Notes: generated from the letters alone by a model not told the origin. 64,000 bases of DNA from Comamonas sp. lk (GCF_900564145.1 NZ_UOOB01000001.1:4058243-4122242), one strand, 5' to 3'; shown: positions 47,661 through 57,023, counted from the first letter of the stretch. Numbers and translations are program-made.

Positions 47661-48446
47661 TTAGGTTTTGTTTCTCTCCTTCTTCATGGGCGGTTGTTGG
47701 ACTGCACTGCTGTGCTTGAAGCGGTAGCTGTCGTTGCCTGTTTCCAGAATATGGCAGTGGTGGGTTAGGCGGTCCAGCAGAGCCGTGGTCATCTTGGCAT
47801 CACCAAACACGCTGGCCCATTCGCTAAAGCTCAGGTTGGTGGTGATTACTACGCTGGTGCGTTCGTAAAGCGTCGAGAGTAGATGAAACAGTAGCGCACC
47901 ACCAGATGAGCTGAAGGGTAGATAGCCCAGCTCATCGAGTATCACCAGATCGGTATGCACCAGCCTGTGGGCGATCTGTCCGGCTTTGCCTTGTACTTTC
48001 TCTTGCTCCAAGGCATTAACCAATTCCACCGTAGAGAAGAAGCGCACCCTTTGACGGTGGTGCTCGATGGCCTGAATACCCAGTGCCGTAGCGATGTGCG
48101 TCTTGCCAGTACCGGGGCCTCCTACAAGCACCACATTGTTGGCCTTCTCAATGAATTCACAGCGATGAAGGCTGCGCACCAAGGCTTCATTGACCTCGGT
48201 GTGTGCGAAGTCAAAGCCTGCCAGATCTCTGTAAACAGGGAACTTGGCAGCCTTGAGCTGATAGGCAATGGAGCGCACTTCTCGCTCAGCACTCTCGGCC
48301 TTGAGCAATTGCGACAGTATGGGATGTGCCGCTTCAAAGGCAGGAGAGCCTTGCTCGGCAAGTTCTGTCACGGCCTGGGCCATGCCAAACATCTTGAGTT
48401 GGCGCAGCATGATGATGATCGCAGCGATGGCGGGGTCATGACGCAT
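47661..48446 (-). CDS. istB: IS21 helper ATPase
   Basis: About 261 residues, DnaC-like AAA+ ATPase: Walker [20 protein letters not shown], Walker [18 protein letters not shown]. IstB assists IstA transposition. The ATG at 48446 overlaps the end of istA; an in-frame ATG at 48470 is also possible. Confidence 0.92.
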   Translation of the reverse strand: MRHDPAIAAIIIMLRQLKMFGMAQAVTELAEQGSPAFEAAHPILSQLLKAESAEREVRSIAYQLKAAKFPVYRDLAGFDFAHTEVNEALVRSLHRCEFIEKANNVVLVGGPGTGKTHIATALGIQAIEHHRQRVRFFSTVELVNALEQEKVQGKAGQIAHRLVHTDLVILDELGYLPFSSSGGALLFHLLSTLYERTSVVITTNLSFSEWASVFGDAKMTTALLDRLTHHCHILETGNDSYRFKHSSAVQQPPMKKERNKT

Positions 48447-49983
48447 GGCGCACCTGTCGGAGTTGGTCATAGCGCACGACGTTGGCCTGGGGTTTAACGA
48501 TCAAGGCCAAGGCTTGGGGTGAGTGGATGGGCTCAGGCTGGGGCGCTCCGTCAATCAGGCGGTGCAAGACATTGATGATGTGGGTCTTGCGGGGTGCGCC
48601 ATCCTCCAGAGCCAACTCGACAGCGGCCAGGACGGCTTGCTCATCGTGCTGCAACACCAAGGCAAGAACTTCCACCATCTCGCGATCGCCGCCAGGTTGC
48701 TTCAGGAGCAAAGCTTGCAGTCGTTTGAATGCGTCTGGCAACTCGGCAAACGGCGCACCGTTGCGCAATGCGCCAGGCTTGCGCTGCAATACGGCCAAGT
48801 AATGGCGCCAGTCATAGACCGTACGCCCAGAGCCTTGGTGATTGCGCTCAATGATGCGCGGGTGTTCACAGACGAACTGGCCTTCGGCCACGACGACCAG
48901 GCGGTCGGCATAAACCTGCAAGCTCACAGGCCGGTTGGCATAAGAGGCTGGCACGCTGTAGCGATTGCGTTCAAAGTGAACCAGGCAGGTGGGTGAGACC
49001 CGTTTGGCATGCTCGACAAAGCCGTCAAACGGCCGAGGCATGGGCATCAAGGCTGGGCGCTCCTGCACCCAAACATCCGCGACAGAGCCAGGCAATTGGC
49101 CATGCGCAATCTCTTGCCATAACTGCTGACACCGTTGCTCTAGCCAATCGTTGAGGGTTCTGAGTGTCGGAAACGCTGGTACAGATTGCCAGATACGATG
49201 GCGAGCGTCCCGAACATTCTTCTCGACCTGTCCCTTCTCCCATCCTGAGGCCGGATTGCAAAACTGTGCCTCGAACAGGAAATGGCTGGCCATCGCACTG
49301 AAGCGGGCGTTGACCTCTCTGAGCTTGCCACGGCCGACACGATCAACGGCTGTGCGCATGTTGTCGTAGATCCCTCGCCTAGGGATGCCTCCAAACACCG
49401 CAAAGGCACGGTTGTGGGCATCGAACAGCATCTCATGGGTTTGCAGGGGATAGGCCCGCAGATAGAAGGCTCGGCTGTGACTGAGCTTGAAGTGAGCCAC
49501 TTGCAGCTTGGTGCGCACACCCCCAATGACAGCCCAATCCTCGCTCCAATCAAACTGGAAGGCTTCTCCAGCGCCAAAGACCAGGGGCACAAAAACGCCT
49601 CGCCCTGATGTCTGCTCAGCCGCATGGCACTGAGCCCTCCACACTCTGGCAAAGGCAGCAACTCGGTTGTAGGAGCCGGTGTAGCCCAACGCCTGCAAGT
49701 CCAGAAACATCTGCTTGATCGTGCGCCGCTGCTTGCGAGAGCGGTTGACTTCTGTACGCAGCCATCCTGACAGCTTGCTGGCGAAGGGGTCGAGCTTGGT
49801 GGCGATGGTGCGCTGCGCAAGTTGAGGTTGCACAACGTCGGAGCGCAAATACTTGCGGATGGTATTGCGAGAAAGCCCAGTTCTGCGGGCGATCTCTCGG
49901 ATGGACAGGTGCTCACGCAGAGCCCAGCGCCGGATGACACTCAAAGTGGCCACGTCAATCACTCCTGGTCTCCTGCTGCACAA
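48436..49983 (-). CDS. istA: IS21 transposase
   Basis: 515 residues: HTH ([29 protein letters not shown]), DDE core [14 protein letters not shown]...[23 protein letters not shown] and the Glu region [25 protein letters not shown], followed by the Mu-transposase-type beta barrel. Length and motifs are complete, so the element may be active. Confidence 0.93.
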   Translation of the reverse strand: MCSRRPGVIDVATLSVIRRWALREHLSIREIARRTGLSRNTIRKYLRSDVVQPQLAQRTIATKLDPFASKLSGWLRTEVNRSRKQRRTIKQMFLDLQALGYTGSYNRVAAFARVWRAQCHAAEQTSGRGVFVPLVFGAGEAFQFDWSEDWAVIGGVRTKLQVAHFKLSHSRAFYLRAYPLQTHEMLFDAHNRAFAVFGGIPRRGIYDNMRTAVDRVGRGKLREVNARFSAMASHFLFEAQFCNPASGWEKGQVEKNVRDARHRIWQSVPAFPTLRTLNDWLEQRCQQLWQEIAHGQLPGSVADVWVQERPALMPMPRPFDGFVEHAKRVSPTCLVHFERNRYSVPASYANRPVSLQVYADRLVVVAEGQFVCEHPRIIERNHQGSGRTVYDWRHYLAVLQRKPGALRNGAPFAELPDAFKRLQALLLKQPGGDREMVEVLALVLQHDEQAVLAAVELALEDGAPRKTHIINVLHRLIDGAPQPEPIHSPQALALIVKPQANVVRYDQLRQVRHAS

Positions 49984-50047
49984 GAAAGCAGCAGGCTAGG
50001 GTTAATGCGTGGGTCAGATTGAGATGGAAAAACCGGGGGCTAGTGGG

Positions 50048-50419
50048 TCACTTCTGGGTGGAAATCAACACCTTGGAGAAGTCACGAAACTCTATGAATT
50101 CTGGCCACTGCTCCAAATACTTCGAATCGATACGCACTGGCTTGGAGGCCAAGACCTGCTGACCACGAGCCGTGATCTTGAAGACAGCTCGCTTGGGAGC
50201 CTCAATCAGCCCAGCCTTCTTGAGATACGTTCTTGCCCATCCAATCCGATTCTTGAACACACCTTGCTGCCCACTTGGCAGTAGCTCTGCCCTCTCAGCC
50301 GATGTGAGACCGAACTGCTCTGCAAGAGCCTCTTCTGTTTCTCGCAACGAATGCTCGCTGCCATCAGCCAAGTACGACAAGAACGGAAGCATGCAAGTTT
50401 GGTAGTCTGGAATCGCCAT
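50048..50419 (-). pseudogene. Mrr-like restriction endonuclease, truncated by IS21
   Basis: From the ATG at 50419, MAIPDYQTCMLPFLSYLADGSEHSLRETEEALAEQFGLTSAERAELLPSGQQGVFKNRIGWARTYLKKAGLIEAPKRAVFKITARGQQVL is the Mrr N-terminal winged-helix domain. After EFRDFSKV the frame enters the IS21 right end and stops (LISTQK). The PD-(D/E)xK catalytic domain is not found on the other side of the IS, so it was deleted. The remaining protein could bind DNA but not cut it. Confidence 0.88.
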
Positions 50420-50503
50420 AGCCCAAGCATACCTGCAACAAAAGATTACAAGCTGCAGCACACAAGCAGACAGTCATGCGACATCTGCTTCACATGGATG
50501 CGC

Positions 50504-50845
50504 CTATCCCCAAAAGCATCCGTAGAGATCTTTATCCACCACATCACAGAATGCCTCAATGGTGGGTACAGCAGCAGCAGGCTCATAGCTGTGCCATTTG
50601 AGATCTGCACGCTGCCAGTACAGCTTCCAAACTTTCTGCGTCTTGACCCAGCTAGCTTTGGCAAATGGACGCTCAATCACCTCGCCATCCATGAGCCTTC
50701 TTTTCTCCAGCAGTAAAACAGACTGCTCTTCAATCAAAAACATCAGATCTAACTGATCACGCACATGTTCAGGTGGTCTACGCTTTTCGACAAAACCTGC
50801 AACAACTTTGCTGATTTTTCGTACTTCAAACTCACTAAAGGCCAT
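50504..50845 (-). CDS. DUF3024 protein
   Basis: About 113 residues. FVEKRRPPEHVRDQLDLMFLIEEQSVLLLEKR and AKASWVKTQKVWKLYWQRADLKWHSYEPAAAVPTIEAFCDVVDKDLYGCFWG match DUF3024, a small family of unknown function often found near restriction or mobile genes. The ATG at 50845 starts at the conserved N-terminus. Confidence 0.8.
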   Translation of the reverse strand: MAFSEFEVRKISKVVAGFVEKRRPPEHVRDQLDLMFLIEEQSVLLLEKRRLMDGEVIERPFAKASWVKTQKVWKLYWQRADLKWHSYEPAAAVPTIEAFCDVVDKDLYGCFWG

Positions 50846-50888
50846 GACCCCTCCCAAGAGCCATGACCTTAACACTACTCATACACGC

Positions 50889-51887
50889 TTAAACAGGAAC
50901 AGATACCGCATCATCAGACGAAGCTTTTAAGACCTCTTTTCGACGCATCACACGTGCTTTCTTTTTGAAATTAATCTCTCCTTTCCTAAATGTTCTTTTT
51001 AGTCCATGAACCACTAATCGAGGAAATGGATCAGGCTTAGTGACGTAGGCAGACATGGCCTTTATGCCATTCTGGAAATCTTCATCCATCTTTAAGAAAT
51101 CACCAACTGACCTCCATTTGTACTTTTTCTGATGCTGTTTTTCATTGCAATTGAAGTACCTACCAATGTCAGGGACAACGTCTTTGACCCAGTGATGACC
51201 AAGACTCCTTGCTACGTTCACATCGCGTCTAAGATTTGAGCCATTCAAAACAAAGATAGAGTGAATGTGCACCCCTCTATCATCTCCAAACTCAATCTTC
51301 ATTGCATAGCCAAGAAAATTCTGCTTATAGCTCTCACGTGCTAAAGCAAGAAGACGTTTCCAGTCAGCTACAACGCTCTGCTGAGACTTTAAAGAATCTA
51401 TTGGTTCCTGATGATAGTAAAGATCCAGTCTTACGATCATGATCTTGCTATGCGCTATTTTTAAATCTGAAATATAACTATACAAAGAGTCTGTTCTACG
51501 CTTATGGATCTTATCCTCTTCTTGATAGGCATTGCAAAATCTTTTTGATCCAACCCTCTTCATTAAGTTATAAAAAAACCTCCTTTCAAAATCATCTTCA
51601 TTCTTGCACTCACCCCTTGCATCCATAAGGGCTTGAAACACAGAGAAAGATGTATAGACCTTGCAAACTATCTCTTTAAAGAAATCATCATCAGGACTAG
51701 GAAGCTCACGATCTAATGCCTGAAGAAGAACTCTGAGCTTCTTGCTAAGCCTTAACTTCAAACCTTCTTTCAATGAAGGATAAATTCCTCTAGCGACTTC
51801 ATCAGCCATCTTCATCCAGGAAGCTAGCTGCAACTCATAAAGCAGAGTTGCAAGCTCAAGATGACTTTTCTCAATTTCAAACTTCAT
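50889..51887 (-). CDS. Inovirus-Gp2-family HUH replication protein (second satellite)
   Basis: 332 residues. FLGYAMKIEFGDDRGVHIHSIFVLNGSNLRRDVNVARSLGHHWVKDV contains the HUH pair (HIH) in the same context as the first Gp2-like protein at 10405-11619 (YFWKIEFGAQRGLHLHWMIGLNGS). Overall similarity beyond this domain is low, so the two are distant relatives, not duplicates. AT-rich composition marks foreign origin. It is the last gene of the AlpA-Gp2 unit, without a DUF3987 partner. Confidence 0.72.
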   Translation of the reverse strand: MKFEIEKSHLELATLLYELQLASWMKMADEVARGIYPSLKEGLKLRLSKKLRVLLQALDRELPSPDDDFFKEIVCKVYTSFSVFQALMDARGECKNEDDFERRFFYNLMKRVGSKRFCNAYQEEDKIHKRRTDSLYSYISDLKIAHSKIMIVRLDLYYHQEPIDSLKSQQSVVADWKRLLALARESYKQNFLGYAMKIEFGDDRGVHIHSIFVLNGSNLRRDVNVARSLGHHWVKDVVPDIGRYFNCNEKQHQKKYKWRSVGDFLKMDEDFQNGIKAMSAYVTKPDPFPRLVVHGLKRTFRKGEINFKKKARVMRRKEVLKASSDDAVSVPV

Positions 51888-51899
51888 ACAGCATCCAGA

Positions 51900-51923
51900 A
51901 GCTTGACCACCTTAGGTCAAGCT
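51900..51923. repeat. 9-bp perfect inverted repeat before the HUH gene
   Basis: AGCTTGACC and GGTCAAGCT flank the 6-nt loop ACCTTA, 12 bp before the HUH protein start. It may be an operator, an attenuator or the nicking hairpin. Compare the inverted repeat at 11745-11771 in the same relative position. Confidence 0.55.
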
Positions 51924-52170
51924 AAGATGGTGAGATCAGATCTCTTTATTATTTCATGGCACAAGCAATCCTCTTCACGGGATGATTGCTTGGGTATATG
52001 TCGTCAGTTGGTTGACTTGCTATTCTTTAAATTATCTTTGTTATTAATGTTTATAACATAGGCTCCCAAAATACTGCAGACTTCAAAACACAAAAACCAC
52101 TCAGAGTCGAAAGCTATTCAGACACCTTTTTGTAAAAACAAAGCCAACACGCGGCTGGCAAGTTAGGTCC

Positions 52171-52389
52171 TCAAGATGACTGATCAGCACTCATCTTGGA
52201 CTCAATCCAATCATCGATCTGATCTTCAACCCATGCTACAGAATTTTCACTCAACCTTATTGGCTTTGGAAATTTTGCATCAAAATACTTTGAATGAGAA
52301 TTCAGCCTACTATAGACAAATGACTTTGAGACATCCAGCTTCAAACAAAGCTTTTTAATACTCAACAAGTATCTCTTTTTTTCGGACAT
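52171..52389 (-). CDS. AlpA-family regulator
   Basis: About 72 residues: MSEKKRYLLSIKKLCLKLDVSKSFVYSRLNSHSKYFDAKFPKPIRLSENSVAWVEDQIDDWIES, a typical AlpA winged helix. I chose the ATG at 52389, six bases after GGAG. AlpA proteins activate integrase or replication genes of P4-type satellites. The central motif SKYFDAKFPKPIRL matches SKYYDPMFPKPIRL of the AlpA-like protein at 11818-12384. Confidence 0.85.
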   Translation of the reverse strand: MSEKKRYLLSIKKLCLKLDVSKSFVYSRLNSHSKYFDAKFPKPIRLSENSVAWVEDQIDDWIESKMSADQSS

Positions 52390-52479
52390 GTCCATCTCCA
52401 GATGCATCTATTAATCGGATGTACCGACGAAGCAACTGCTCTTCGATACAAAGCATCTGGAATGCAGTAAAAAAATCAC

Positions 52480-52519
52480 AAACAAAATAATAAGGCTGCT
52501 AGCCACTGCTAACAGCCTT
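52480..52519 (-). terminator. Terminator of the integrase-cargo unit
   Basis: The stem AAGGCTG...CAGCCTT extends inward by four more pairs; on the minus strand it is followed by a T-rich stretch. It lies downstream of the leftward cargo gene and upstream of alpA, separating the two units. Confidence 0.6.
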
Positions 52520-52654
52520 GTCGAATCACGCTCCTTCTAACTTATGCAAATCGCAGGTTGTGTCATTTGAGCTACATGCTACATGCCATGTGTGAAACAC
52601 GTCGCTTTTCTTATAAAAACTACTTAACTATTTTTTAAAAATAAAAAATAAATT

Positions 52655-53704
52655 TCAAAACGTTTTAATTTTCAAATTATTAATTGTTTTTTTACTTCCA
52701 TCACTCAAATCAACAGATAAAGGCTTTAGGATGCTTCTTTCAACTGTCATAAATTCACAAAATTCATCTATCTCACGATTTAATCCATCTGATTTAAATT
52801 TTTTAATGCCTACAAATGACCTTTTAATGCTATCTATTTCACCTTTATAGATAAGCTTGAGGGATAACCTCCTATTGCCCAAATCATTTAACCCGTCCAT
52901 AAGTTCATTAATAATATCTTCTTCCCTTCCAGAAATTTTATTCAAAGAAATAAAGACGCATACATGCCCAATGCATCCATTTAAGAACTTAATATCAAGA
53001 TAATTTCTCGGAAATATTGCAGAGATGGTCATAAGCATGCCTCCTGCCACTTGAAGATTTATCTCATTTAGAGACCTCATTAAAGATGTTTCACAGTTAT
53101 ATCTAGTTAAATTTTCTGCTACAACATCAAATCTTAAAGTCAAAAGTTTTGACTCTCTTTGAATCAGATAGAGGGCCTTGTCTTCTATAGTTTTTTTTGA
53201 AGCTAAAGATGCCTTCTCGAAGGCGGAAGCCATCCTTCTAATGTCAGTAGATTGGCATACATCAACAACTTCATGTGATTGAAATAAAAAAATAACCCTC
53301 AAAAATGGATGCCAAGCATCGATAGTATGCTCATTTAAAAAAATCTCTTTATTTTTATTAACAATCTCACAACCACGTCGAAAGTAGGTTTCAACTACAT
53401 CTATGAATTCTTTATTTCGAAGTGCTTCTTTTTTATTTAAAATTAGATGACAGTGGCACTTTATAGAGTAAGCCAAAGCCACTAAATCACCATTCAATCT
53501 GGCATCGAAATCATCGAACAATTTTTCGATAGGCAGTTCAGTTTCATCCGAATTTGATTCTAAATATATAAAACGAGAACTTTCCCAAATTTTCTTTGAT
53601 GAGTCATTTATTTTTCTTGCTTTTGAAATTAACGAGTTGTTTTTGACATTAAATTTTTTTTGATCAAAGAATTTCAAAAAATTTGGATAATTAGCTTTCT
53701 TCAT
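52655..53704 (-). CDS. Hypothetical AT-rich cargo protein coupled to the integrase
   Basis: About 349 residues with no family recognised. The ATG overlaps the TGA of the integrase (ATGA), so it is translationally coupled. It is mostly helical (FDARLNGDLVALAYSIKCHCHLILNKKEALRNKEFIDVVETYFRRGCEIVNKN) with a possible hydrophobic stretch (QVAGGMLMTISAIF). Composition is far more AT-rich than the integrase. Satellites often carry defence genes beside the integrase; this protein occupies that position, but no defence domain is visible. Confidence 0.65.
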   Translation of the reverse strand: MKKANYPNFLKFFDQKKFNVKNNSLISKARKINDSSKKIWESSRFIYLESNSDETELPIEKLFDDFDARLNGDLVALAYSIKCHCHLILNKKEALRNKEFIDVVETYFRRGCEIVNKNKEIFLNEHTIDAWHPFLRVIFLFQSHEVVDVCQSTDIRRMASAFEKASLASKKTIEDKALYLIQRESKLLTLRFDVVAENLTRYNCETSLMRSLNEINLQVAGGMLMTISAIFPRNYLDIKFLNGCIGHVCVFISLNKISGREEDIINELMDGLNDLGNRRLSLKLIYKGEIDSIKRSFVGIKKFKSDGLNREIDEFCEFMTVERSILKPLSVDLSDGSKKTINNLKIKTF

Positions 53705-54951
53705 GCAGCCTCTGTGAAACAAAAGTTAGCCCAATCCTGCATCATCTTTCTTCTCTTCTCCAAAGAATCACCTCTTCTATAAGCAGCTTCCACCTTGTTT
53801 TGAAGTGTATGAGCCAATGCTTGCTCTGCAACTTCTCGTGGATAATTTGTGAATTCTCCGGCCCAATCCCTAAAAGTTGATCTAAAGCCATGTGGGACTG
53901 CATCAATCGACATCCTTCTCATGACTGCAAGAAGTGCCATGTCAGAAAGAGATCCTTCTTTAGAAGACGGAAAAATAAATTCACACCCCTCTATTCTTGG
54001 CATGTCTTTTAGAATCTTGGTTGCTTGCTCACTTAAAGGTACGCGATGCTCGGCGCTGGCCTTCATCCGATCAGCGGGAACGGTCCAAATGCATTGTTTG
54101 AAGTCGATCTCAGACCACTTTGCACCACGCACTTCGCCACTGCGGGCAGCTGTCAGGATAGTGAACTCCAAAGCTCTAGCAGAGATTCCATCTTTTTCTT
54201 TTAATTTCTTAAAGAAAGATGGCAGTTCATTGATAGGTAACGCCTTGTGATGATTCTTCTTTTGAATCTTGTTGGGAGCCGGCAATAGCTTATCCAAACG
54301 TCCTTTCCATAAGGCGGGGTTTTCACCTTCCCGGTACTTCTTGACGGTGGCCCAATCCAGGACTGCTTCAATCCTCCCCCTCAAGCGAGAAGCAGTTTCA
54401 TTTTTCTGTGCCCATATAGGCTCAAGGATAGATAGAACATGGCCTTGCGTGACGTCCTTTACTGGCAGGTTTCCGATCTTTGGAAATGCGTATGTGATCA
54501 ACGTCGAAGACCATTGCGCTCGATGCTTTTCATTCTTCCAGGATTTGCCATGCGCATCTATGTAAGCGATGGCAGATTGCTCAAAAGTTATCTGTTTGGC
54601 TTTTTCCGCATGGAACTTGGCTGCGATCTTCTGGCGCTCAGCGATCGGATCGATGCCGGCAAGGATGTCCGCTTTGGCCTTTCTGGCACTTTCTCTTGCC
54701 TGGGCAAGAGTAACGGTGGGGTAAGCGCCCAGACCCATATGCCGCCTATTGTTGGCGATGACTGCTCGAAGCACCCAGGAACGAGTACCTGTCTCGGTGA
54801 CGTACAGGTAGAGGCCCGTGACGCCACCAACAGCATGGTTGCCAGGCTCACGTAGCCTGTTGATTTCAAGTGCAGAAAGTTCTTTGGCAATTTTTGGCAT
54901 GGCAGATGTGATTGATGAGTCCATGCGGGGGCTTGCATGGCCTACCATCAT
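53701..54951 (-). CDS. P4-type tyrosine integrase
   Basis: 416 residues (the ATG at 54894, MPKIAKELSALEINRL, is an alternative start). N-terminal arm-binding domain VGGVTGLYLYVTETGTRSWVLRAVI, SAM-like core, and catalytic domain with R in TAARSGEVRGAKW, H-x2-R in PHGFRSTFRDWAGE and ALAHTLQNKVEAAYRRGD with the nucleophile Tyr. It integrates the satellite, typically at a tRNA gene; I could not find a tRNA or attachment duplication within the window. Confidence 0.92.
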   Translation of the reverse strand: MMVGHASPRMDSSITSAMPKIAKELSALEINRLREPGNHAVGGVTGLYLYVTETGTRSWVLRAVIANNRRHMGLGAYPTVTLAQARESARKAKADILAGIDPIAERQKIAAKFHAEKAKQITFEQSAIAYIDAHGKSWKNEKHRAQWSSTLITYAFPKIGNLPVKDVTQGHVLSILEPIWAQKNETASRLRGRIEAVLDWATVKKYREGENPALWKGRLDKLLPAPNKIQKKNHHKALPINELPSFFKKLKEKDGISARALEFTILTAARSGEVRGAKWSEIDFKQCIWTVPADRMKASAEHRVPLSEQATKILKDMPRIEGCEFIFPSSKEGSLSDMALLAVMRRMSIDAVPHGFRSTFRDWAGEFTNYPREVAEQALAHTLQNKVEAAYRRGDSLEKRRKMMQDWANFCFTEAA

Positions 54952-55086
54952 CGCTCCTTCTATCTACCATCCCTTCTACCATAGATTTTTTGATCACTTC
55001 AGCTTGTAAAAAACTGATTTGGACTGCATTTTAGAAAACTACTTTAAAAATCAAAAACTTAATTAAACGGCTTGCTCTGCATAGAA

Positions 55087-55419
55087 CTAGTCTGGACTGC
55101 TTTTCAACGGACACAGCCTCCGCCAGTCACTAGGAAAAGCTGCCAGCATGGCCTTCAGGCCCTCGGCGGCTTTTTTTTCATCCTCGTTCTCTGAGCCTTC
55201 GAGGTCTTCGAGCATCGCGCTCGTGAATGCATGCGCAGGGTCTTCGCCCAGCACAGCGCGTAGCTTCCCCCTCACTCTCCAGTTCACATGGCGTTTGCCT
55301 TGCTTCATCTGTGTGATGTTGCTTTTCGGCATTCCGAGCAGCTCTGCCAGTCGCACTTGATTGCCGGCCACCGCTGCGGCTTTGTCGATCAACGCATTTA
55401 TTTCTTCTAGGGTTGCCAT
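55087..55419 (-). CDS. Putative inovirus repressor (HTH)
   Basis: 110 residues with an HTH: NALIDKAAAVAGNQVRLAELLGMPKSNITQMKQGKRHVNWRVRGKLRAVLGED, followed by an acidic tail. It is divergent from the structural genes, the usual place of an inovirus lysogeny repressor. It could equally be a Cro-like regulator. Confidence 0.65.
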   Translation of the reverse strand: MATLEEINALIDKAAAVAGNQVRLAELLGMPKSNITQMKQGKRHVNWRVRGKLRAVLGEDPAHAFTSAMLEDLEGSENEDEKKAAEGLKAMLAAFPSDWRRLCPLKSSPD

Positions 55420-55536
55420 TTTGCTAACTCCGATTTATCATTCAGTTACCAAATTGCTTACCGATACCTATTTGGTTACTCAAAGTTTACAGGAGCCGTC
55501 AGCATGTCTATCAGCCGCACCACGCCTCCCACTAGC

Positions 55537-55854
55537 TTAGGGATCAACTTTGACCCTAGGTATGGATTTGTAGCGCCGCTCTTCGCGCCTTCTTTCCCCC
55601 TCCTCCGGGGATACACCGGTAAGCGGCTGCAAAGCCTTGTCTACACCTCGCCACAACTGGCGATTCGTCACTTCCGTGGACGTGCGGCGTTGCCCACTCA
55701 TGCTGTGCGCCCCCTCCGTCGGACGGATGTCCACGGTTTCCGCTCCTTTGCACGGTTCGTCGCTGTAAGCATTTCCACATCGGTAAATGGTGTTCTGAGC
55801 CGCTACGCCTCCTCCAGCGCAGATAAGCAAAGCCAGCATCACTCTTCTCAGCAT
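55537..55854 (-). CDS. Small secreted DUF4124-like protein
   Basis: About 105 residues from the ATG at 55854, with a signal peptide (MLRRVMLALLICAGGGVAAQ) and the motif NTIYRCGNAYSDEPCKGAETVDI, resembling DUF4124 proteins (two Cys, likely a disulfide). It lies inside the inovirus region on the opposite strand; such positions hold lysogenic-conversion or host-modifying genes. Function unknown. Confidence 0.6.
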   Translation of the reverse strand: MLRRVMLALLICAGGGVAAQNTIYRCGNAYSDEPCKGAETVDIRPTEGAHSMSGQRRTSTEVTNRQLWRGVDKALQPLTGVSPEEGERRREERRYKSIPRVKVDP

Positions 55855-56015
55855 CGCGACACCCCTCTCTTTAATACGGTGAGTTTCGCAGAAGTCCTCT
55901 CGCCGCCTTTCTGACAACTCTCCGCGCTATCTCGCGTGCGGGGTAGCTCAGAGCGCTGTTGCTCTATGTACCCAGTACTCATGCCCCGACTGGGGGGGTT
56001 ATCGAAAGGTGTCGT

Positions 56016-56321
56016 ATGCAGCATTCATCCATCGTTCAAATTCTCAAGGTCAATGATCCCCGTGAGGGCGTTGGCAAAACCGGCAAGGCCTGGAAGATGC
56101 AAGAGGCTGAATGCATCCTGCTGGATGAGCATGGGCAAGTCTCTCAAGTGGGTGTTCTCGATGTCCCCAAAGATTTGATCGGTGTGGTGGCTCCTGGCAC
56201 TTTCACTGCTACGTTCTCGCTGTCTGCTCACTATCAAACCCGAAAGATTGAATCCCGTCTTGTGTCCCTCACGCGAGTCCCTACCAAGGGTGAGCGTGCT
56301 CAAGCTGAAACCAAAGCCTGA
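56016..56321 (+). CDS. Inovirus ssDNA-binding protein (pV-like)
   Basis: 101 residues with OB-fold character: MQHSSIVQILKVNDPREGVGKTGKAWKMQEAECILLDEHGQVSQVGVLDVPKDLIGVVAPGTFTATFSLSAHYQTRKIESRLVSLTRV. It resembles the GpV-type protein that coats ssDNA genomes before export. It stands first in the structural operon, as in other Pseudomonas- and Xanthomonas-type inoviruses. Confidence 0.75.
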   Translation: MQHSSIVQILKVNDPREGVGKTGKAWKMQEAECILLDEHGQVSQVGVLDVPKDLIGVVAPGTFTATFSLSAHYQTRKIESRLVSLTRVPTKGERAQAETKA

Positions 56322-56323
56322 CC

Positions 56324-56710
56324 ATGGTCACGCTCACCCCTGAACAGTTTGATCACGCCATTCGCATGATTACGGCCCTCTGCCTCGTCATGGGCATGTT
56401 GGGTGCTCTGCTCATGCAGGTGCTGCAAAGCGTGGTTATTGGCCTCTGTACCAAGGTTATCTACCTCATTGATCGCAAACATCGCATCGACATGTCCCGC
56501 AAGCGTGCGGCGCGTTGGAGACGTCTCGGGCAGCGCTTTGTGGGTGTCGCTGACCGTATGGATGCGCGTCAGGCTGCAAAAGCTGCTGAGGTCGATCAGC
56601 GTCCGCTGATCTGCCGGGGCATGTTTCCTGAGCATGACTGGGACGCAGTCGTAGTGGGCGATGAGGTCTATGCCCAAAGATGCCGTGGCTGTGGTCAGGA
56701 GCCTGCGTGA
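56324..56710 (+). CDS. Inovirus hypothetical membrane protein
   Basis: 128 residues: one strong transmembrane segment (MITALCLVMGMLGALLMQVLQSVVIGL) and a C-terminal part with a Cys cluster (CRGMFPEHDWDAVVVGDEVYAQRCRGCGQEP), possibly metal-binding. It begins two bases after the ssDNA-binding gene. Its role is unknown; the place fits an accessory gene of the virion or of export. Confidence 0.65.
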   Translation: MVTLTPEQFDHAIRMITALCLVMGMLGALLMQVLQSVVIGLCTKVIYLIDRKHRIDMSRKRAARWRRLGQRFVGVADRMDARQAAKAAEVDQRPLICRGMFPEHDWDAVVVGDEVYAQRCRGCGQEPA

Positions 56711-56823
56711 GCTCCTATGACTTCCTCTTCCTGGTGTTCGGCTTGGGGATGGTTGTCAGCCGTTCCACAGTCGGACTGCTGTTTATCGTTTTTTGCTGGT
56801 TCCTCGGTCAGAGGGCCGTCTGA
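56707..56823 (+). CDS. Very short inovirus membrane protein
   Basis: A 38-residue protein, MSSYDFLFLVFGLGMVVSRSTVGLLFIVFCWFLGQRAV, starting at GTG inside the stop of the preceding gene and ending with a TGA that overlaps the next ATG. It is almost entirely hydrophobic, like the tiny minor coat proteins pVII/pIX. The overlapping start and stop and the hydrophobicity support a real gene. Confidence 0.65.
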   Translation: MSSYDFLFLVFGLGMVVSRSTVGLLFIVFCWFLGQRAV

Positions 56824-57023
56824 TGGCTGAGCAAGTCATTCAATGTTCTCAAGCCTGCACGGTCACTGTGCAGCATGAATTTGTGTTCCCTGTGCTGAGT
56901 TTGACTCCAGCAGAGGGGGCGCAGATTGGCCTCGCGATTATTTCCGTGTGGGCCGTTGGTTGGGTGATTCGCACCTTGATTCAAACCGTCCGCATTGGCG
57001 GCAAACCTGAGGAAGACTCATGA
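56823..57023 (+). CDS. Small inovirus coat-like membrane protein
   Basis: 66 residues: two Cys near the N-terminus (IQCSQACTV), one membrane helix (EGAQIGLAIISVWAVGWVIRTLI), and a basic end. It overlaps the preceding stop and the start of the major coat gene (ATGA). It may be a minor coat protein (pVII/pIX type). Confidence 0.7.
   Translation: MAEQVIQCSQACTVTVQHEFVFPVLSLTPAEGAQIGLAIISVWAVGWVIRTLIQTVRIGGKPEEDS

Larger units (their letters stand above)
47575..50070. mobile_element. IS21-family insertion sequence
   Basis: An element of about 2.5 kb with ends TGTTAATTTCCAC (left) and, on the other strand, TGTTGATTTCCAC (right). Further copies of a CTGACCC-type motif lie inside both ends, as in multiple terminal repeats of IS21. 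It carries istA and istB on the minus strand. The flanks (aaggatattt left; ccttggag right) show no target duplication, so the element probably mediated a deletion or is a recombinant of two copies. Confidence 0.9.

Noticed and set aside
49140..49940. 266-codon frame inside istA
   Set aside because: Same strand, other frame of a complete IstA; contains no transposase motifs of its own.
55936..56010. tRNA-like stretch (ggggtagctcagagcgct)
   Set aside because: It resembles a D-arm, but no anticodon stem, T-loop (GGTTCGA) or matching acceptor stem could be built.
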